A stretch of DNA of 29,379 nucleotides from Chara braunii (taxonomy: Eukaryota; Streptophyta; Charophyceae; Charales; Characeae): positions 1,789,468 through 1,818,846 of the forward strand of contig BFEA01000206.1 of the NCBI GenBank assembly GCA_003427395.1, given 5' to 3'. This document shows positions 28,745 through 29,379 of this stretch, in pieces. Within the stretch, counting starts at the first letter, position 1. Each line of letters opens with the position of its first letter. The position numbers were made by a program, and so were the translations under genes. Below the pieces are notes generated by a model. It saw only the letters and a program-made list of their open reading frames with translations. It did no database searches and was not told where the DNA came from.

Positions 28745-29260
28745 TAAAAATAGCACAGGCCTGTACTAAAATTAGCACAGGCCTGCGCAAAAATTAGCGC
28801 AGGACTGGGACAGTCCCGACTTTGGGACACGAACAGTCAGTCCCGTGTTAAAAATGGCACGAGCCTGTGCTAAATATAGCGCGGGCCTGTGCTAAAATTA
28901 GCGCGTGACTGCGCTAAAATTAGCACGGGACTGGGACAGTCCCGGCTTCGGAACATGAACAGTCAGTCCCGTGTTAAAAATAGTACGGGCCTGCGCTAAA
29001 TATAGCGCAGGCTTGTGCTAAAATTAGCACGGGACTGCGCTAAAAATAATGCGGGACTTGGCTAAAAATAGCGCGGGACTTGGGACAGCCCCGACCTTGG
29101 GATACGGACAGTCAGCCCCATGCTAAAAATAGTGTGGGCCTGCGCTATATTTAGCTCGAGCCTGTGCTAAAAATAACTCAGGCCTGTGCCAAAAATAGTG
29201 CGTCCAACGCTAAAAATAGCACGGACCAANGCTAAAATTAGCGTCGGGCTTGGGCTGGCC
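28745..29260. repeat. Nested minisatellite: ~20-bp subunits in 126-171-bp higher-order units
   Basis: Subunits like GCGCGGGCCTGTGCTAAAAT repeat between a marker segment, GGACTGGGACAGTCCCGACT plus TTGGGACACGAACAGTCAGTCCC. The marker starts at 28802, 28928, 29076 and 29247, so the spacing grows by 126, 148 and 171, about one subunit each time. Subunits are rich in palindromes (GCACAGGCCTGT, GCTAAAATTAGC, GGGACTGGGACAGTCCC). Confidence 0.9.
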
Positions 29261-29379
29261 CGACTTTGGAATACTAAGGGTCGGCCTTGTTTTAAAAAAT
29301 AAAACACCCCTCTTATTCTTAATAAGGGGCCCAATCCCGTATTCCCCTTTGACCATTCGGGTCGTACTCTCCCCGACGC
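29261..29379. other. Window end, short hairpin, no gene
   Basis: CCCCTCTTATT and AATAAGGGG (about 29306-29329) can form a stem. Nothing else is seen. Confidence 0.5.

Noticed and set aside
28401-28790. 129-codon minus and 96-codon plus frames
   Set aside because: Opposed frames over purine/pyrimidine-biased DNA; neither can be preferred and neither has a motif.

Overview
This is a gene-poor, repeat-dominated stretch of nuclear eukaryotic DNA. The evidence is long microsatellites and minisatellites, several non-autonomous DNA transposons with readable target-site duplications, tRNA-like and U6 snRNA-like Pol III repeats, a histone H3-fold reading frame, and intron-style splice signals. There are no bacterial operons. 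The style recalls a large plant or charophyte-type genome, but nothing here fixes the species. One 639-base N gap and scattered single N's show that some repeats were hard to assemble.

Layout. 1-950: (CAGA)n/(CA)n DNA punctuated by a unique 30-base spacer every ~170-180 bases. 2144-2758 (minus): the best protein-coding candidate, an intact 204-residue divergent histone H3 with a tail related to H3, a lengthened loop 1 and a 53-residue basic C-terminal extension. 3.3-7.0 kb: a foldback element with a near-perfect 9-bp target duplication, a degenerate ~120-bp tandem array split by a hAT-like MITE with an 8-bp duplication, and a dense hairpin cluster. 9.2-11.05 kb: two ~0.93-kb terminal-inverted-repeat elements lying head-to-tail and almost touching. 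13.8-17.4 kb: the gap, a second MITE copy in inverse orientation, a tRNA-like/U6-like composite, a second foldback element with a perfect 9-bp duplication, and a 943-bp Mutator-like element with a perfect 9-bp duplication. 18.6-19.9 kb: purine- and pyrimidine-rich foldback DNA. 20.98-21.62 kb: two more tRNA-like/U6-like composites, in the same orientation as the first. 22.9-24.5 kb (minus): a decayed protein-coding gene of unknown family with splice-like boundaries. 24.6-29.3 kb: an almost unbroken series of unrelated minisatellites (46, 41, ~68, ~39-40 and 126-171 bp periods).

The points of most interest are the extended H3 variant and the three composites in which a tRNA-like head is followed at a roughly constant distance by a U6-like body, all on the minus strand. 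The latter look like a bipartite SINE family or decayed tRNA-U6 gene pairs. No set of genes here forms a recognisable pathway. Most long reading frames come from low-complexity or tandem DNA and are not reported as genes.
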